The notes under the pieces were generated by a model. That model had not been told where the DNA came from. It did not search any database and saw only the letters and a program-made list of their open reading frames with translations. DNA of 64,000 nucleotides, taken from positions 868,001-932,000 of the forward strand of contig NZ_OY782757.1 of assembly GCF_963678185.1 (NCBI RefSeq), read 5' to 3'. Below, in pieces: positions 1-7,982 of the stretch (positions are counted from its first letter, which is position 1; each line of letters begins with the position of its first letter). Made by a program: the position numbers and the translations under genes. This DNA is from an uncultured Tolumonas sp. GTDB taxonomy: Bacteria > Pseudomonadota > Gammaproteobacteria > Enterobacterales > Aeromonadaceae.

Positions 1-1
1 T

Positions 2-283
2 GGACGTGACAAAGCACAACTAACACGTTTGATTCGCGTCTTGAAAGACAAAGGTTTAATCGAGGAAAACACCGACTCAAAAGATCGACGGAAAGTGTTA
101 TTAAACCTCTCTGCTGATGGCAAAACGGTTCATGAAATATTACAAAAAGAGAATGTCGCTGTCTGCCAAGATGCGGTATCAACGCTAAGTGATGAAGAAT
201 GCACAACCCTCATATCACTACTCGATAAAGTGAAAAACAACCTTGCGATTAACACTACGTCCAAAGATCTTTCTGATAGCTAA
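2..283 (+). CDS. MarR-family transcriptional regulator, C-terminal part (5' end outside window)
   Basis: The reading frame is open from the first bases of the window, so the gene begins upstream. The visible 93 residues start inside the recognition helix and wing of a winged-helix domain (GRDKAQLTRLI, then KGLIEENTDSKDRRKVLL). The basic DxRRK wing followed by the LxLSADGK turn is characteristic of MarR proteins. The rest is the C-terminal dimerisation helix. No ligand or target can be inferred. The next gene, bluB, begins 59 bases downstream on the same strand, but nothing shows that the two are functionally linked. Confidence 0.85.
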   Translation, partial: GRDKAQLTRLIRVLKDKGLIEENTDSKDRRKVLLNLSADGKTVHEILQKENVAVCQDAVSTLSDEECTTLISLLDKVKNNLAINTTSKDLSDS

Positions 284-342
284 GTGTTCGGCCAATGTAT
301 TTCCATTACGTTCAATCTAATTTTTTAGCACACGAGTAATTT

Positions 343-1011
343 ATGGATCATCGTTTTAGTCAGGAAAAGATTGATGGTGTTTATCAGGCCATCTATGAAC
401 GTCGGGATATCCGTGAATTCACACAAGAAAAACTACCCGAAGGTTTAATGGATCGCCTGTTCCATGCTGCACATTTTGCCCCGTCTGTGGGTTATATGCA
501 GCCATGGCGCATGATCCATATCAAGAGCCCGGAGATTCGGCAACAAGTTGCAGATTTAGTAGAAACGGAACGCCAATCAACCGCCAGTCAACTACCCAGC
601 CGTCAGCAAGAGTTTTTGAAACTAAAAATTGAAGGCCTTGCCAGTTGTCAGGAAGTCGTGGTGATCGCGTTAATGCAAGGTCGTGAAGCGCATATTTTTG
701 GCCGCCGAACTATGCCCGAGATGGATCTGGCTTCTGCGGCTTGTGCAATCCAGAACATGTGGTTAGCGGCACGCGCCGAGGGTGCAGGCTTAGGTTGGGT
801 CTCTTTTTTTGAACCCGAGAAATTGGCAAAACTATTAAAAATGCCGGAAGGTGCAACACCCATTGCGATTCTCTGTATTGGTTCCGTGGCTCAATTTCCG
901 GAAAAACCACTCTTGGATAGTCTTGGCTGGGGTAAACGCTTACCCATGGAGCAGGTCGTTTTTACTGACCTTTGGCCAGAGGATGCCCCAAGTACGCCAC
1001 CCGCTTATTAG
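343..1011 (+). CDS. bluB: 5,6-dimethylbenzimidazole synthase BluB
   Basis: BluB is a nitroreductase-fold enzyme that cannibalises its own reduced FMN with oxygen to make 5,6-dimethylbenzimidazole, the lower ligand of cobalamin. The 222-residue length fits the family. Seen in the sequence: the N-terminal RRDIREF flavin-binding motif (about residues 20-26), the APSVGYMQPW segment that distinguishes BluB from ordinary nitroreductases, and the GLGWVSFFEPEKL segment near residue 150. No other cobalamin gene is visible here, so it probably serves remodelling of salvaged corrinoids or a biosynthetic locus elsewhere. Start chosen at the ATG that gives the full RRD domain. Confidence 0.9.
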   Translation: MDHRFSQEKIDGVYQAIYERRDIREFTQEKLPEGLMDRLFHAAHFAPSVGYMQPWRMIHIKSPEIRQQVADLVETERQSTASQLPSRQQEFLKLKIEGLASCQEVVVIALMQGREAHIFGRRTMPEMDLASAACAIQNMWLAARAEGAGLGWVSFFEPEKLAKLLKMPEGATPIAILCIGSVAQFPEKPLLDSLGWGKRLPMEQVVFTDLWPEDAPSTPPAY

Positions 1012-1054
1012 TCAGTAAGAACTGATATTTACCTACTAAAACCGGAAAGCGCTA

Positions 1055-1153
1055 ATGACAATCAGACTAATGATCCAAGAAGAATTTCTGCTGTTCTGGC
1101 TAAATGGTTACGTTGTCCCCCATGCGATGAATCAATGGCTGATTGCTGAATGA
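1055..1153 (+). CDS. Possible 32-residue small protein overlapping the yqaA-like gene
   Basis: A short open frame starts with ATG about 6 bases after a GGAAAG ribosome-binding-like sequence. It ends in TGA overlapping the ATG of the next gene in the ATGA arrangement typical of translational coupling. The predicted peptide is hydrophobic in the middle (FLLFWLNGYVVPHAMNQWL) and could be a small membrane peptide or a leader peptide. I do not recognise it. The coupling geometry is the only support; it may equally be a chance frame in the 138-base gap. Confidence 0.35.
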   Translation: MTIRLMIQEEFLLFWLNGYVVPHAMNQWLIAE

Positions 1154-1581
1154 TTGAAGTGTCGGTTTATGGCGGGTTATTTCTGGTTGCCCTGCTGTCT
1201 GCTTCTATTTTGCCGTTACAGTCAGAAGCGGTTTTAGTGGGTTTGTTATTGAGCAATAACTACCCGGTCTGGTTATTACTGGCGGTTGCTAGCATCGGGA
1301 ATGTGCTCGGCTCATTACTGAACTGGTATTTAGGTAAATATCTGCAGCATTTTCAGCAACGACGTTGGTTTCCGGTTAAACCAGAACAGCTGGACAAAGC
1401 CAGCCGCTGGTATCTTAAATATGGTAAGTGGTCGCTGTTATTAAGCTGGGTGCCCATTATTGGCGATCCGCTGACGGTCATTGCGGGCGTATTACGCGAA
1501 CCATTCCTGCCATTTTTGCTGTTAGTGACTATCGCGAAAGTCTCGCGCTACTTAGTGCTGGCTGGGATCACATTGCTTTAA
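1150..1581 (+). CDS. YqaA-family (DedA/SNARE-associated-like) inner-membrane protein
   Basis: A 143-residue protein with about four hydrophobic segments (near residues 6-32, 40-62, 95-112 and 118-143). It resembles the small YqaA branch of the DedA superfamily: the LPLQSEAVLVGLL segment corresponds to the conserved LPxxSE motif, and GNVLGSLLNWYLGKYL to the GxxxGxxxxYxxG segment. DedA proteins are linked to membrane lipid flipping and membrane homeostasis; the YqaA branch has no settled function. Start is the ATG overlapping the stop of the preceding short frame. Confidence 0.8.
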   Translation: MIEVSVYGGLFLVALLSASILPLQSEAVLVGLLLSNNYPVWLLLAVASIGNVLGSLLNWYLGKYLQHFQQRRWFPVKPEQLDKASRWYLKYGKWSLLLSWVPIIGDPLTVIAGVLREPFLPFLLLVTIAKVSRYLVLAGITLL

Positions 1582-1608
1582 CAGCGACTTGATGCGTTTC
1601 GCATATCA

Positions 1609-1631
1609 AATATGCATTAGAAATATCTATT
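1609..1631 (+). promoter_or_regulatory. Candidate NsrR operator upstream of nsrR
   Basis: An 11-1-11 arrangement resembling the enterobacterial NsrR site (AAGATGCATTT-N-AAATGCATCTT, from memory). The left half AATATGCATTA matches 9 of 11 positions and the right half AAATATCTATT about 7. It lies 73-95 bases before the nsrR start, consistent with autoregulation. The overlapping GCATAT-CAA-ATATGC repeat at 1601-1615 adds dyad symmetry. Not experimentally supported. Confidence 0.4.
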
Positions 1632-1703
1632 TTCTGTGCTAAGCACGCCGCAGCGCCACCAGTTGTGATATATTCTGAATGTTAACGCTGATGAGCAAAT
1701 GAG

Positions 1704-2168
1704 ATGAAACTAACCACTTATACCGATTATGGTCTGCGAACCCTGATGTTTATGGCCTGCCTGCCGCCCGGTGCGCGGAGTAGCGTGGTTGAGATCAGCA
1801 ACTACTACGATATCTCGCGTAACCATATGGTGAAGGTTGTGGTGCAGTTAGTGAGTCTGGGTTATCTCAGTTCGACTCGTGGAAAAAACGGCGGTATTAC
1901 GCTGGCGCGATTGCCGCGTGATATTCGTATCGGGCAGGTGATCCGGGATTTAGAAAATAATCTGAATGGTGTGGACTGTGGCTCGCCAGGCTGTAAATTG
2001 GTGCCGGTTTGTCGGCTGACGCATGCCTTAAAAGTGGGAATGGAAGCTTTTCTGACGGCCATGGATGATTTTACCTTGTCCGATCTGGTGAACAACGCCG
2101 ATCAGATCATTGCGATATTGCAGATCGACGTTGATGCCATTCCCGTTCCCACACAAAAACTGGCTTGA
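1704..2168 (+). CDS. nsrR: NO-sensing Rrf2-family repressor NsrR
   Basis: NsrR is an iron-sulfur repressor that releases NO-defence promoters when NO damages its cluster. The 154-residue protein opens with the Rrf2 signature MKLTTYTDYGLRTLMF and a winged helix with ISRNHMVKVV as recognition helix. The three cluster cysteines are in place at about positions 92, 97 and 103 (CGSPGC then PVC). It is convergent with fpr, leaving only 4 bases between stops. The norV-norW genes just beyond and ytfE, hmp and ygbA elsewhere in the window are known or expected targets of such regulators. A candidate operator lies upstream. Confidence 0.93.
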   Translation: MKLTTYTDYGLRTLMFMACLPPGARSSVVEISNYYDISRNHMVKVVVQLVSLGYLSSTRGKNGGITLARLPRDIRIGQVIRDLENNLNGVDCGSPGCKLVPVCRLTHALKVGMEAFLTAMDDFTLSDLVNNADQIIAILQIDVDAIPVPTQKLA

Positions 2169-2172
2169 TGAT

Positions 2173-2916
2173 TTACCAGTAGTTTTCCATGGTGATGTGC
2201 CCCGGTTCCCGCCGGAGATTCTTTTTCAACCCTTTTTGCTCTAAGGCATGAAAGGTATCTTTCACCATCGCCGGATTACCGCATAACATGGTTTGCGTAC
2301 ACGTTGGCGAAATCACCAAACCTGCCGACGCTTCTAACAAACCATTGTCCAGTAACGCTGGAATGCGCCCTTGCAGAATATCCGGGCACTCTTCGCGGCT
2401 CACAATTGGAATATAACGAAAACGTTGTAACCATTGCGCCTTAAACGATTGGATCAACGATTGATAGGTCAGGTCTTCCCGCTCGCGCACACCATGTACC
2501 AACACGATATTTTGAAAACGCTGAAATACCTGTTGTTCAGAAAGAATAGCCAAGAAGGGACCAATGGCTGTACCCGTTGCCATCATCCAGAGATCACGCC
2601 CTTCCGGCACTTCAGCTAACGTCATAAACCCGCTGGCTTCATGCGAAATTTGTAATTCATCGCCCGGCTGCAAATTAAAAAGATGAGGTGATAGCCGGCC
2701 TTCTGGAATCTTGATCAGATAAAACTCATGGCATTCGGCTTTCGGTGGGTTTACAAACGAATAGGCGCGGCCTACCCGTTCGCCATCGATGATCAATGAC
2801 AATTTGCCAAACTGCCCCGCTACATACGGGGCTAAATCGGCTTTTACCTTGATCGAACAGAGCCGGTCATTCCATCGAATGACCTCATGTACCCTTCCGT
2901 TTACCCAGTCGGTCAT
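2173..2916 (-). CDS. fpr: Ferredoxin/flavodoxin--NADP+ reductase
   Basis: A 247-residue FAD enzyme moving electrons between NADPH and ferredoxin or flavodoxin. The FAD motif RAYSFVNPP (about residues 49-57), the NADP-binding segment MMATGTAIGPFLAIL (about 111-125) and the C-terminal tail ending HITMENYW are typical of the Fpr subfamily, whose terminal Trp stacks on the flavin. It lies 80 bases downstream of norW on the same strand, so it may be transcribed with norVW and offer a second source of electrons for NO reduction or cluster repair. That operon membership is inference. Confidence 0.92.
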   Translation of the reverse strand: MTDWVNGRVHEVIRWNDRLCSIKVKADLAPYVAGQFGKLSLIIDGERVGRAYSFVNPPKAECHEFYLIKIPEGRLSPHLFNLQPGDELQISHEASGFMTLAEVPEGRDLWMMATGTAIGPFLAILSEQQVFQRFQNIVLVHGVREREDLTYQSLIQSFKAQWLQRFRYIPIVSREECPDILQGRIPALLDNGLLEASAGLVISPTCTQTMLCGNPAMVKDTFHALEQKGLKKNLRREPGHITMENYW

Positions 2917-2996
2917 ATACGCCCCTTATCCTAACGGAAATAAAAAGCATCAGAACTCAAATGTAACTGAATCGAGAACATACTTCATAGCTTAGG

Positions 2997-4142
2997 CTAA
3001 TTTTCAGCCAACTGCTTTATCAACGCCATACTACGCGTGATATGTTGCCCGCTGGTGACAAAACCAACCAATACATCTTGTCGGAATGCTTGTCCGGTCA
3101 GGCCATTTTGGTCTTCGTCTAACTGCCAGATCAAATCATCACTGCGAACTTCACCCGCCAGCTGAACCGGATAACTGCTGGTTTTGACATTGACCGGCAT
3201 CACCGGCCATTGCACCCGCGTCTGTTCACCCGCCAATGTTTTCGCCAACGCTTGTGCGCTCACGGTGATCGGTTGTAAATAAGGTAATAACTGCCCGTCA
3301 ATTTCTGCACAATCGCCGAGCGCATAAATATGTGGCGCACTGGTTGCCAGCTGTTTATCAACCACAACGCCACGATTGGTATTCAGCCCGGCGGCTTTCG
3401 CCAAGGTAATTCGCGGACGCAACCCAGCAGCACACACCACGCTATCAACTACAATCGATGAGCCATCACTGAAGGTTGCCTGCAGGCCTTCACTTTGCTG
3501 ATTTAATGCGGCTAAGGTTGTGTTGAAAGCAAACTCACAGCCGGCCTGTGCCAGTACAGAATGCAATCGCTCGCTGACAAAATCAGGCGTTAGCGAACAC
3601 AACAAGCGATCAGTCGGGTCGCACAAGGTGACTTGTTTTCCAGCCAGCAGGAAATCATTCGCCAGTTCACTGCCAATCAGTCCACTGCCGACGATCAATA
3701 CCCGTTGGCTGTTCGCCAATTGCTCCCGATATTGCTGATAATGCTGCAAACTGTTCAGCGTGATGATTGTATCAACGGCATCCCCCTTGATAGGCGGTAC
3801 CCACGCCTCAGCCCCCACGGCCAGCACCAGATCGCGATAAGGTAATTCCCGCGCCGCCAGTTGAATCACTTGTCGTTCAGGGTCAATCGCTTTAACTTGT
3901 TGCCCAGTCAGCAATAATGCCTTTAATTCCAGCGCAACTTCTTTCGCCGATTTTCGGATCAGATCGGTTGCTGACTGACGTTTACTGATCGCGTGGCTCA
4001 ATTGCGGTTTTGGGTAGTCCGCGCCATCATCGGCGCAGACAATAACCAGTGGTGTGGCGGGCGCATGACGGCGGAATTGTCGCGCCAGTTGCAGACCGGC
4101 ATAACCACTGCCGACGATCACGACCGGATGATGTGCTGCCAT
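2997..4142 (-). CDS. norW: Flavorubredoxin reductase NorW
   Basis: A 381-residue FAD enzyme that passes electrons from NADH to flavorubredoxin NorV. Seen: N-terminal FAD fold VVIVGSGYAGLQLARQFR (residues 6-23), second dinucleotide fold VLIVGSGLIGSELA (about 146-159) and the FAD-binding ALGDCAEIDG near 275. Length agrees with the family. It starts 12 bases after norV ends, with GGAGACC just upstream of its ATG, so the two are co-transcribed. The adjacent norV is the main reason for preferring NorW over a generic rubredoxin reductase. Confidence 0.92.
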   Translation of the reverse strand: MAAHHPVVIVGSGYAGLQLARQFRRHAPATPLVIVCADDGADYPKPQLSHAISKRQSATDLIRKSAKEVALELKALLLTGQQVKAIDPERQVIQLAARELPYRDLVLAVGAEAWVPPIKGDAVDTIITLNSLQHYQQYREQLANSQRVLIVGSGLIGSELANDFLLAGKQVTLCDPTDRLLCSLTPDFVSERLHSVLAQAGCEFAFNTTLAALNQQSEGLQATFSDGSSIVVDSVVCAAGLRPRITLAKAAGLNTNRGVVVDKQLATSAPHIYALGDCAEIDGQLLPYLQPITVSAQALAKTLAGEQTRVQWPVMPVNVKTSSYPVQLAGEVRSDDLIWQLDEDQNGLTGQAFRQDVLVGFVTSGQHITRSMALIKQLAEN

Positions 4143-4154
4143 GATGGTCTCCTT

Positions 4155-5570
4155 TTACGCGGCTTTGGCGACAGTTTCAGTTTTTGGGTCGAAATCATCT
4201 TTACCCATAAAACAAACCGGACACAGGAAACTTTCTGGCACATCTTCCCACGCTGTTCCCGCTTCAATGCCCTGATTCGCTTCCCCTTCTGCTGGGTCAT
4301 AAACCCATGAGCAGGTGCGACAAACCATGCACGGCAATTCAGTTTCGATGGCAGTTTGTTTCGTTTCGGATGCAGAAACACCGCCCAATTGTGCCACCAG
4401 ATTTTTGCCGTAAGCTTCGCATTCTTGTAGCGCTTCTTGTGTCGGGCGCCATTCCACTTTGGTGCCTTCTAACGTGTTAAAACCGCACTCTTTCAAACGC
4501 TGAGTAATACGATTTACCGCACCACCGTTCCAGCCATGGCTACCAAATGCCGCGGCAGTTTTTCCGGTGAAACGTAAACCCTGGATCTCCTCCAGCAACG
4601 CAGCGACCTGCGGCAACATTACGTTATTGATGGTTGGTGAGCCGATCAAAATCGCTTTCGATTTAAATACCTGCGTCAATACATCGTTCTTATCCGAATT
4701 CGCCAGATTGAATTGTTTGATTGTCACGGTTGGGTCGGCTTTACGAATGCCAGAGGCAATCGCTTCCGACATCTTGCGGGTGCTTTCCCACATGGTGTCG
4801 TAAATCAGCGTGATCTGATTTTCCTGATAGGAACCGGCCCATTTCAGATATTGCTCGACGATCTGCGCCGGATTATCACGCCAGATAATGCCGTGAGAGG
4901 TACAGATCATGTCCAGTGGCAGATTGAATGACAACACTTCATGAATTTTCTGCGTCACCAGTTTGCTGAACGGCGTCAGGATGTTGGCATAATATTTAAT
5001 ACATTCATTATGCAGTTCATTTTGATCAACCAGATCGTTATAGAGCTGATCGCTGGCATAGTGCTGACCAAACGCGTCATTACTGAATAACACCGCATCG
5101 TCGGTCATATAGGTCATCATGCTGTCCGGCCAGTGCAGCATCGGCGCTTCGACAAACACCAGCTTTTTACCATTCCCCAAATCAAGAGAATCACCTGTTT
5201 TGACGACCTGGAAATTCCAGTCTTGGTGGAAATGCCCTTTCAGCGATTTCACGCCATTGGCGGTGCAGTAAATCGGCGTATTTGGAATTTTCGCCAGTAA
5301 CGCTGGCAGTGCGCCGCTATGATCAATTTCTGCATGGTTGGCAATGATGAAGTCGATTTTCTCTAACGGAATTTCATTCGCCAGATTTGTCACGAACTCA
5401 TCGGCATATGGGCTCCACACCGTATCAATCAACGCTACCTTCTCTTCTTTGATCAGGTAACTGTTATAGCTAGAGCCTTTATGGGTGGAATATTCACTGC
5501 CATGAAATTCGCGCAGTTCCCAGTCTTGTTTGCCAACCCAGTAGATATTGTTCTTAACGTGCAAAGTCAT
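4155..5570 (-). CDS. norV: Anaerobic nitric oxide reductase flavorubredoxin NorV
   Basis: A 471-residue cytoplasmic enzyme that reduces NO to nitrous oxide, mainly without oxygen. Domain order is as expected: a metallo-beta-lactamase-like di-iron domain with HAEIDH (H79, E81, D83, H84), an FMN flavodoxin domain starting near residue 253 ([19 protein letters not shown]), and a C-terminal rubredoxin with paired cysteines CRTC and CPVC. In enterobacteria norV is driven by NorR and sigma-54 with norR divergent. Here the divergent neighbour is an unrelated deoR-type gene, no sigma-54 element is evident upstream, and NsrR-like half-sites are present instead. Confidence 0.95.
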   Translation of the reverse strand: MTLHVKNNIYWVGKQDWELREFHGSEYSTHKGSSYNSYLIKEEKVALIDTVWSPYADEFVTNLANEIPLEKIDFIIANHAEIDHSGALPALLAKIPNTPIYCTANGVKSLKGHFHQDWNFQVVKTGDSLDLGNGKKLVFVEAPMLHWPDSMMTYMTDDAVLFSNDAFGQHYASDQLYNDLVDQNELHNECIKYYANILTPFSKLVTQKIHEVLSFNLPLDMICTSHGIIWRDNPAQIVEQYLKWAGSYQENQITLIYDTMWESTRKMSEAIASGIRKADPTVTIKQFNLANSDKNDVLTQVFKSKAILIGSPTINNVMLPQVAALLEEIQGLRFTGKTAAAFGSHGWNGGAVNRITQRLKECGFNTLEGTKVEWRPTQEALQECEAYGKNLVAQLGGVSASETKQTAIETELPCMVCRTCSWVYDPAEGEANQGIEAGTAWEDVPESFLCPVCFMGKDDFDPKTETVAKAA

Positions 5571-5591
5571 GATTTCGTCCTCAACATAATG

Positions 5592-5647
5592 TGCATCTCA
5601 TATGCAGTGTTTGCATCTTAGTTTAATGTTCATTTCAAATGCAAGTT
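5592..5647 (-). promoter_or_regulatory. Candidate NsrR-controlled norV promoter
   Basis: On the minus strand, 23 bases at 5647-5625 resemble the NsrR 11-1-11 palindrome (about 17 of 22 positions, compared with a consensus from memory). Two further AGATGCA half-sites lie at 5620-5612 and 5600-5592, 20 bases apart. A possible -35 TTGCAT and -10 TAAGAT with an 18-base spacer overlap these sites, so a bound repressor would block polymerase. No sigma-54 GG/GC element was found in the intergenic region. Confidence 0.45.
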
Positions 5648-5738
5648 ATGTTTTGAACTTTTTTTCCTGCCTTTTCTCTCTTTTCCCAAATCCATTACAC
5701 AATCAATTTTGTTTTAGCCAATCAACACAAGGCAAAAT

Positions 5739-5782
5739 CCAAAACGGGCACATTCGGTCATTTCCGTTTATGCCCGTTTTGG
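5739..5782. repeat. 12-bp perfect inverted repeat between norV and deoR
   Basis: Arms CCAAAACGGGCA and TGCCCGTTTTGG, exactly complementary, are separated by 20 bases. The element sits in the 411-base divergent gap between norV and the deoR-type gene, about 170 and 200 bases from the two starts. It lacks a following T-run on either strand, so it is not a standard terminator. It could be a regulator binding site for the sugar operon, a leader hairpin, or part of a small RNA. Confidence 0.6.
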
Positions 5783-5859
5783 TTTAAATTCATGCTTAAC
5801 AGTTCATTTTTTATGTAGATCATTAGCAAACGGTCACGTTTGGATAAGTAAAACCGCTT

Positions 5860-5881
5860 AAATGTGATATTAGTCACATTT
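5860..5881 (+). promoter_or_regulatory. CRP-cAMP binding site upstream of deoR-type gene
   Basis: The core TGTGA-TATTAG-TCACA (5863-5878) is a perfect CRP half-site pair with the standard 6-base spacer, flanked by AAA and TTT as in the strongest sites. It lies about 100 bases before the deoR start, as expected for a catabolite-activated sugar locus. Apart from this site and the inverted repeat at 5739-5782, I see no gene in the 411-base gap. Confidence 0.85.
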
Positions 5882-5981
5882 ATTTCAGTCGTAATTTACG
5901 AGTTACTGTTTCTGAATTATTCGCTCAGAACCATTCGCATGATTGACCTAAACTGATTACAACTTAGAAAGAGGAAGCAAT

Positions 5982-6788
5982 ATGTTGCAGGCTGAAAGAC
6001 ATCACAAAATAAATGAGCTGCTGAAAGAGAACGGCTCACTATTAGTGAATGATCTATCAACAATGCTGAATATCTCAAAAGAGACCATTCGACGGGATTT
6101 GGCCTTTTTAGAGAAAAAAGGTTATCTGCATCGAACCCATGGCGGTGCAGTGCCTGTTGGCAATCAGTTAAAACATATTTCTACCCCTGTTGATTTAGAC
6201 TATGAAGAAAGTGGTGAAGCATTCCGGATCAGATCAAACCAGAACACAGACACCAAAATTAAAATGGCTAAAAAAGCATTAGCCTATATTGAACCCGGCG
6301 ACATTATTCTTCTTGATAGCAGCACCAGCAGTTGGTTTTTGGCCAGGCAGATCCCTGATATTGAAATTACGGCATTAACGACATCATTAAATACAATTCA
6401 CGCACTGGCATGCAAATCAAATATCCGTGTTATTGGCTTGGGTGGGGAATATTCAGAAAAGTATGAGTCTTTTAGTGGCCCACTGACTGAAAGCATTGTT
6501 AAAGAATTTAATATCAATAAATTATTTTTTTCCTGTCATGGCATTGGGTTAACCACCGGAATACGGGAAAGCAATGAAAATCAGGCTCGATTAAAACAGA
6601 TGATGATTAGTGTTGCTGATAAATCAATCTTGTTATGCGACTCCAGTAAAGTAGAACGTCGTTCATTTTGTAAAGTTTGTGACTACAGCAAAATAGATGT
6701 ATTAATTACTGATCAATTACCATCTGATGAATATAGAACTGAAATAGGCTGGAATAATGTAAAAATCATTGAAACCAGCAAAAAATAA
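5982..6788 (+). CDS. DeoR-family transcriptional regulator of the adjacent sugar operon
   Basis: A 268-residue protein with the DeoR layout. The N-terminal helix-turn-helix includes INELLKENGSLLVNDLSTML and the signature SKETIRRDLAFLEKKG, followed by the hinge LHRTHGGAVP (about residues 51-60). The C-terminal domain is the isomerase-like sugar-phosphate sensor fold, with GDIILLDSSTSS and LLCDSSKVERR. Such proteins usually repress a neighbouring catabolic operon until a phosphorylated intermediate binds. It is transcribed in the same direction as the transporter and enzyme genes and has its own strong CRP site. SD AGAGGA precedes the ATG. Confidence 0.88.
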   Translation: MLQAERHHKINELLKENGSLLVNDLSTMLNISKETIRRDLAFLEKKGYLHRTHGGAVPVGNQLKHISTPVDLDYEESGEAFRIRSNQNTDTKIKMAKKALAYIEPGDIILLDSSTSSWFLARQIPDIEITALTTSLNTIHALACKSNIRVIGLGGEYSEKYESFSGPLTESIVKEFNINKLFFSCHGIGLTTGIRESNENQARLKQMMISVADKSILLCDSSKVERRSFCKVCDYSKIDVLITDQLPSDEYRTEIGWNNVKIIETSKK

Positions 6789-6888
6789 CTGAACTAAAGA
6801 TAGTCGTTTAAAATCAGAAAACGGCTGATGTATTAGTATCCAAGTAGTACGCAGATGTTGTGTTTTTTTAACACCGGCTCAACACACC

Positions 6889-6913
6889 CTGAATATTTAA
6901 TTTTAATATTCAG
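6889..6913 (+). other. 9-bp inverted repeat just upstream of the binding-protein start
   Basis: CTGAATATT and AATATTCAG flank a 7-base A/T loop. It ends about a dozen bases before the GGAG ribosome-binding site of the following gene. No T-run follows, so it is more likely an operator for the DeoR-type protein or a 5' mRNA hairpin than a terminator. Confidence 0.5.
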
Positions 6914-6939
6914 AAGATATTTACATGGAGAATACGAAT

Positions 6940-7923
6940 ATGAAAAAAGCAGGTCTTGCTTGTGTGATTGCTACTATTTTAGCATCTTCAGCCACTTATG
7001 CCGCTGACAGTTTTAAAATGGGTGTGGTTGTAAAAATAGGTGGTATTCCATGGTTTAATGCTATGGAAGCAGGTATTAAAAAAGAAGCAGCCAAACAAGG
7101 TGTTGAAGCTTGGCAAATTGGCCCAACAGCCGCTGACCCAGCATTACAAGTACGCGCAATTGAAGATTTGATTGCACAAAAAGTAGATGTTATTGGCGTA
7201 GTACCAAATGATGCAAAAGTACTGGAACCTGTTCTAGAAAAAGCACAAAAAGCCGGTATTAAAGTTATCGTGCATGAATCACCAAATCAAAAATTTGCGG
7301 ATTGGGATTTTGAATTAGTTGATGCCAAACAACACGGTATCAATCATATGAAAAAACTCGCGGAATGTATGAAAGGCGAAGGCAAATATGTCGCATATGT
7401 TGGCAGTCTAACAGTGCCTTTACATAATCTATGGGCTGATTCTGCTATTGAATATCAAAAAGCCAATTATCCAAAAATGACGCTGGCCGCCGATAAATTT
7501 GGGGTTGCGGAATCACTGGATGACACCATGCGCACCACCAAAGATCTGATGTCTAAAAACAAAGATCTGAAAGGTATCATTGCTTTTGGTTCACAAGGCC
7601 CTATCGGTGCGGGTCGCGCTGTGATGCAACGTAATAAAACCAATGATATCTGTGTAGTTGGCCCATTCAGCCCAGGACAAGGCGAATCTTTGGTTATGAA
7701 AGGCGCTATCGATGGCGGCTATATCTGGAACCCAATGACTGCCGGTGAAGTCTTTGTTCGTGTTGCAAAAATGATGATGCAAGGCCAAGAAATTAAAGAC
7801 GGCATGACTATCGATGGTATGGGTCAGGTTAAAGTTGATGCAAGCTCCAAAACCATTTTAGGTAATCAGGTTGAAAGTGAAGATAAAGAGAACATTAAGA
7901 AATTAGTCAAAATGGGTCTCTGA
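6940..7923 (+). CDS. Periplasmic sugar-binding protein of ABC importer (LsrB/RhaS-like)
   Basis: A 327-residue precursor with a clear signal peptide (MKKAGLACVIATILA then cleavage after TYA-A). The mature protein has the periplasmic-binding-protein type I fold: FKMGVVVKIGGIPWFNAME, VDVIGVVPND and LKGIIAFGSQGPIGAG. The early segments look more like the LsrB/RhaS group than RbsB or AlsB. I chose the second ATG (6940): GGAG lies 10 bases upstream of it, and it gives a standard signal sequence. An ATG at 6925 is the alternative. The substrate is unknown; downstream enzymes suggest a pentose or ketose. Confidence 0.88.
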   Translation: MKKAGLACVIATILASSATYAADSFKMGVVVKIGGIPWFNAMEAGIKKEAAKQGVEAWQIGPTAADPALQVRAIEDLIAQKVDVIGVVPNDAKVLEPVLEKAQKAGIKVIVHESPNQKFADWDFELVDAKQHGINHMKKLAECMKGEGKYVAYVGSLTVPLHNLWADSAIEYQKANYPKMTLAADKFGVAESLDDTMRTTKDLMSKNKDLKGIIAFGSQGPIGAGRAVMQRNKTNDICVVGPFSPGQGESLVMKGAIDGGYIWNPMTAGEVFVRVAKMMMQGQEIKDGMTIDGMGQVKVDASSKTILGNQVESEDKENIKKLVKMGL

Positions 7924-7934
7924 TCATCATTATC

Positions 7935-7960
7935 ACTGGATGAGTTTCGGCTCATCCAGT
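7935..7960 (+). other. Stable 10-bp hairpin between binding protein and ATPase genes
   Basis: ACTGGATGAG and CTCATCCAGT form a perfect stem around TTTCGG, 12 bases after the binding-protein stop and before the ATPase start. No T-run follows. Such hairpins commonly protect the upstream mRNA from 3' decay, so the binding protein is made in excess over the membrane components. Confidence 0.6.
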
Positions 7961-7982
7961 TACATCTCCGAGGTTAAGAATA

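Noticed and set aside
1601-1615. Terminator after the YqaA-like gene
   Set aside because: GCATAT-CAA-ATATGC is palindromic, but the loop is only 3 bases, no T-run follows, and the repeat overlaps the candidate NsrR site.
5571-5981. Sigma-54 promoter and NorR sites for norV
   Set aside because: I looked for GG-N10-GC elements and GT-N7-AC clusters on the norV strand and found none convincing. NsrR-like half-sites fit better.
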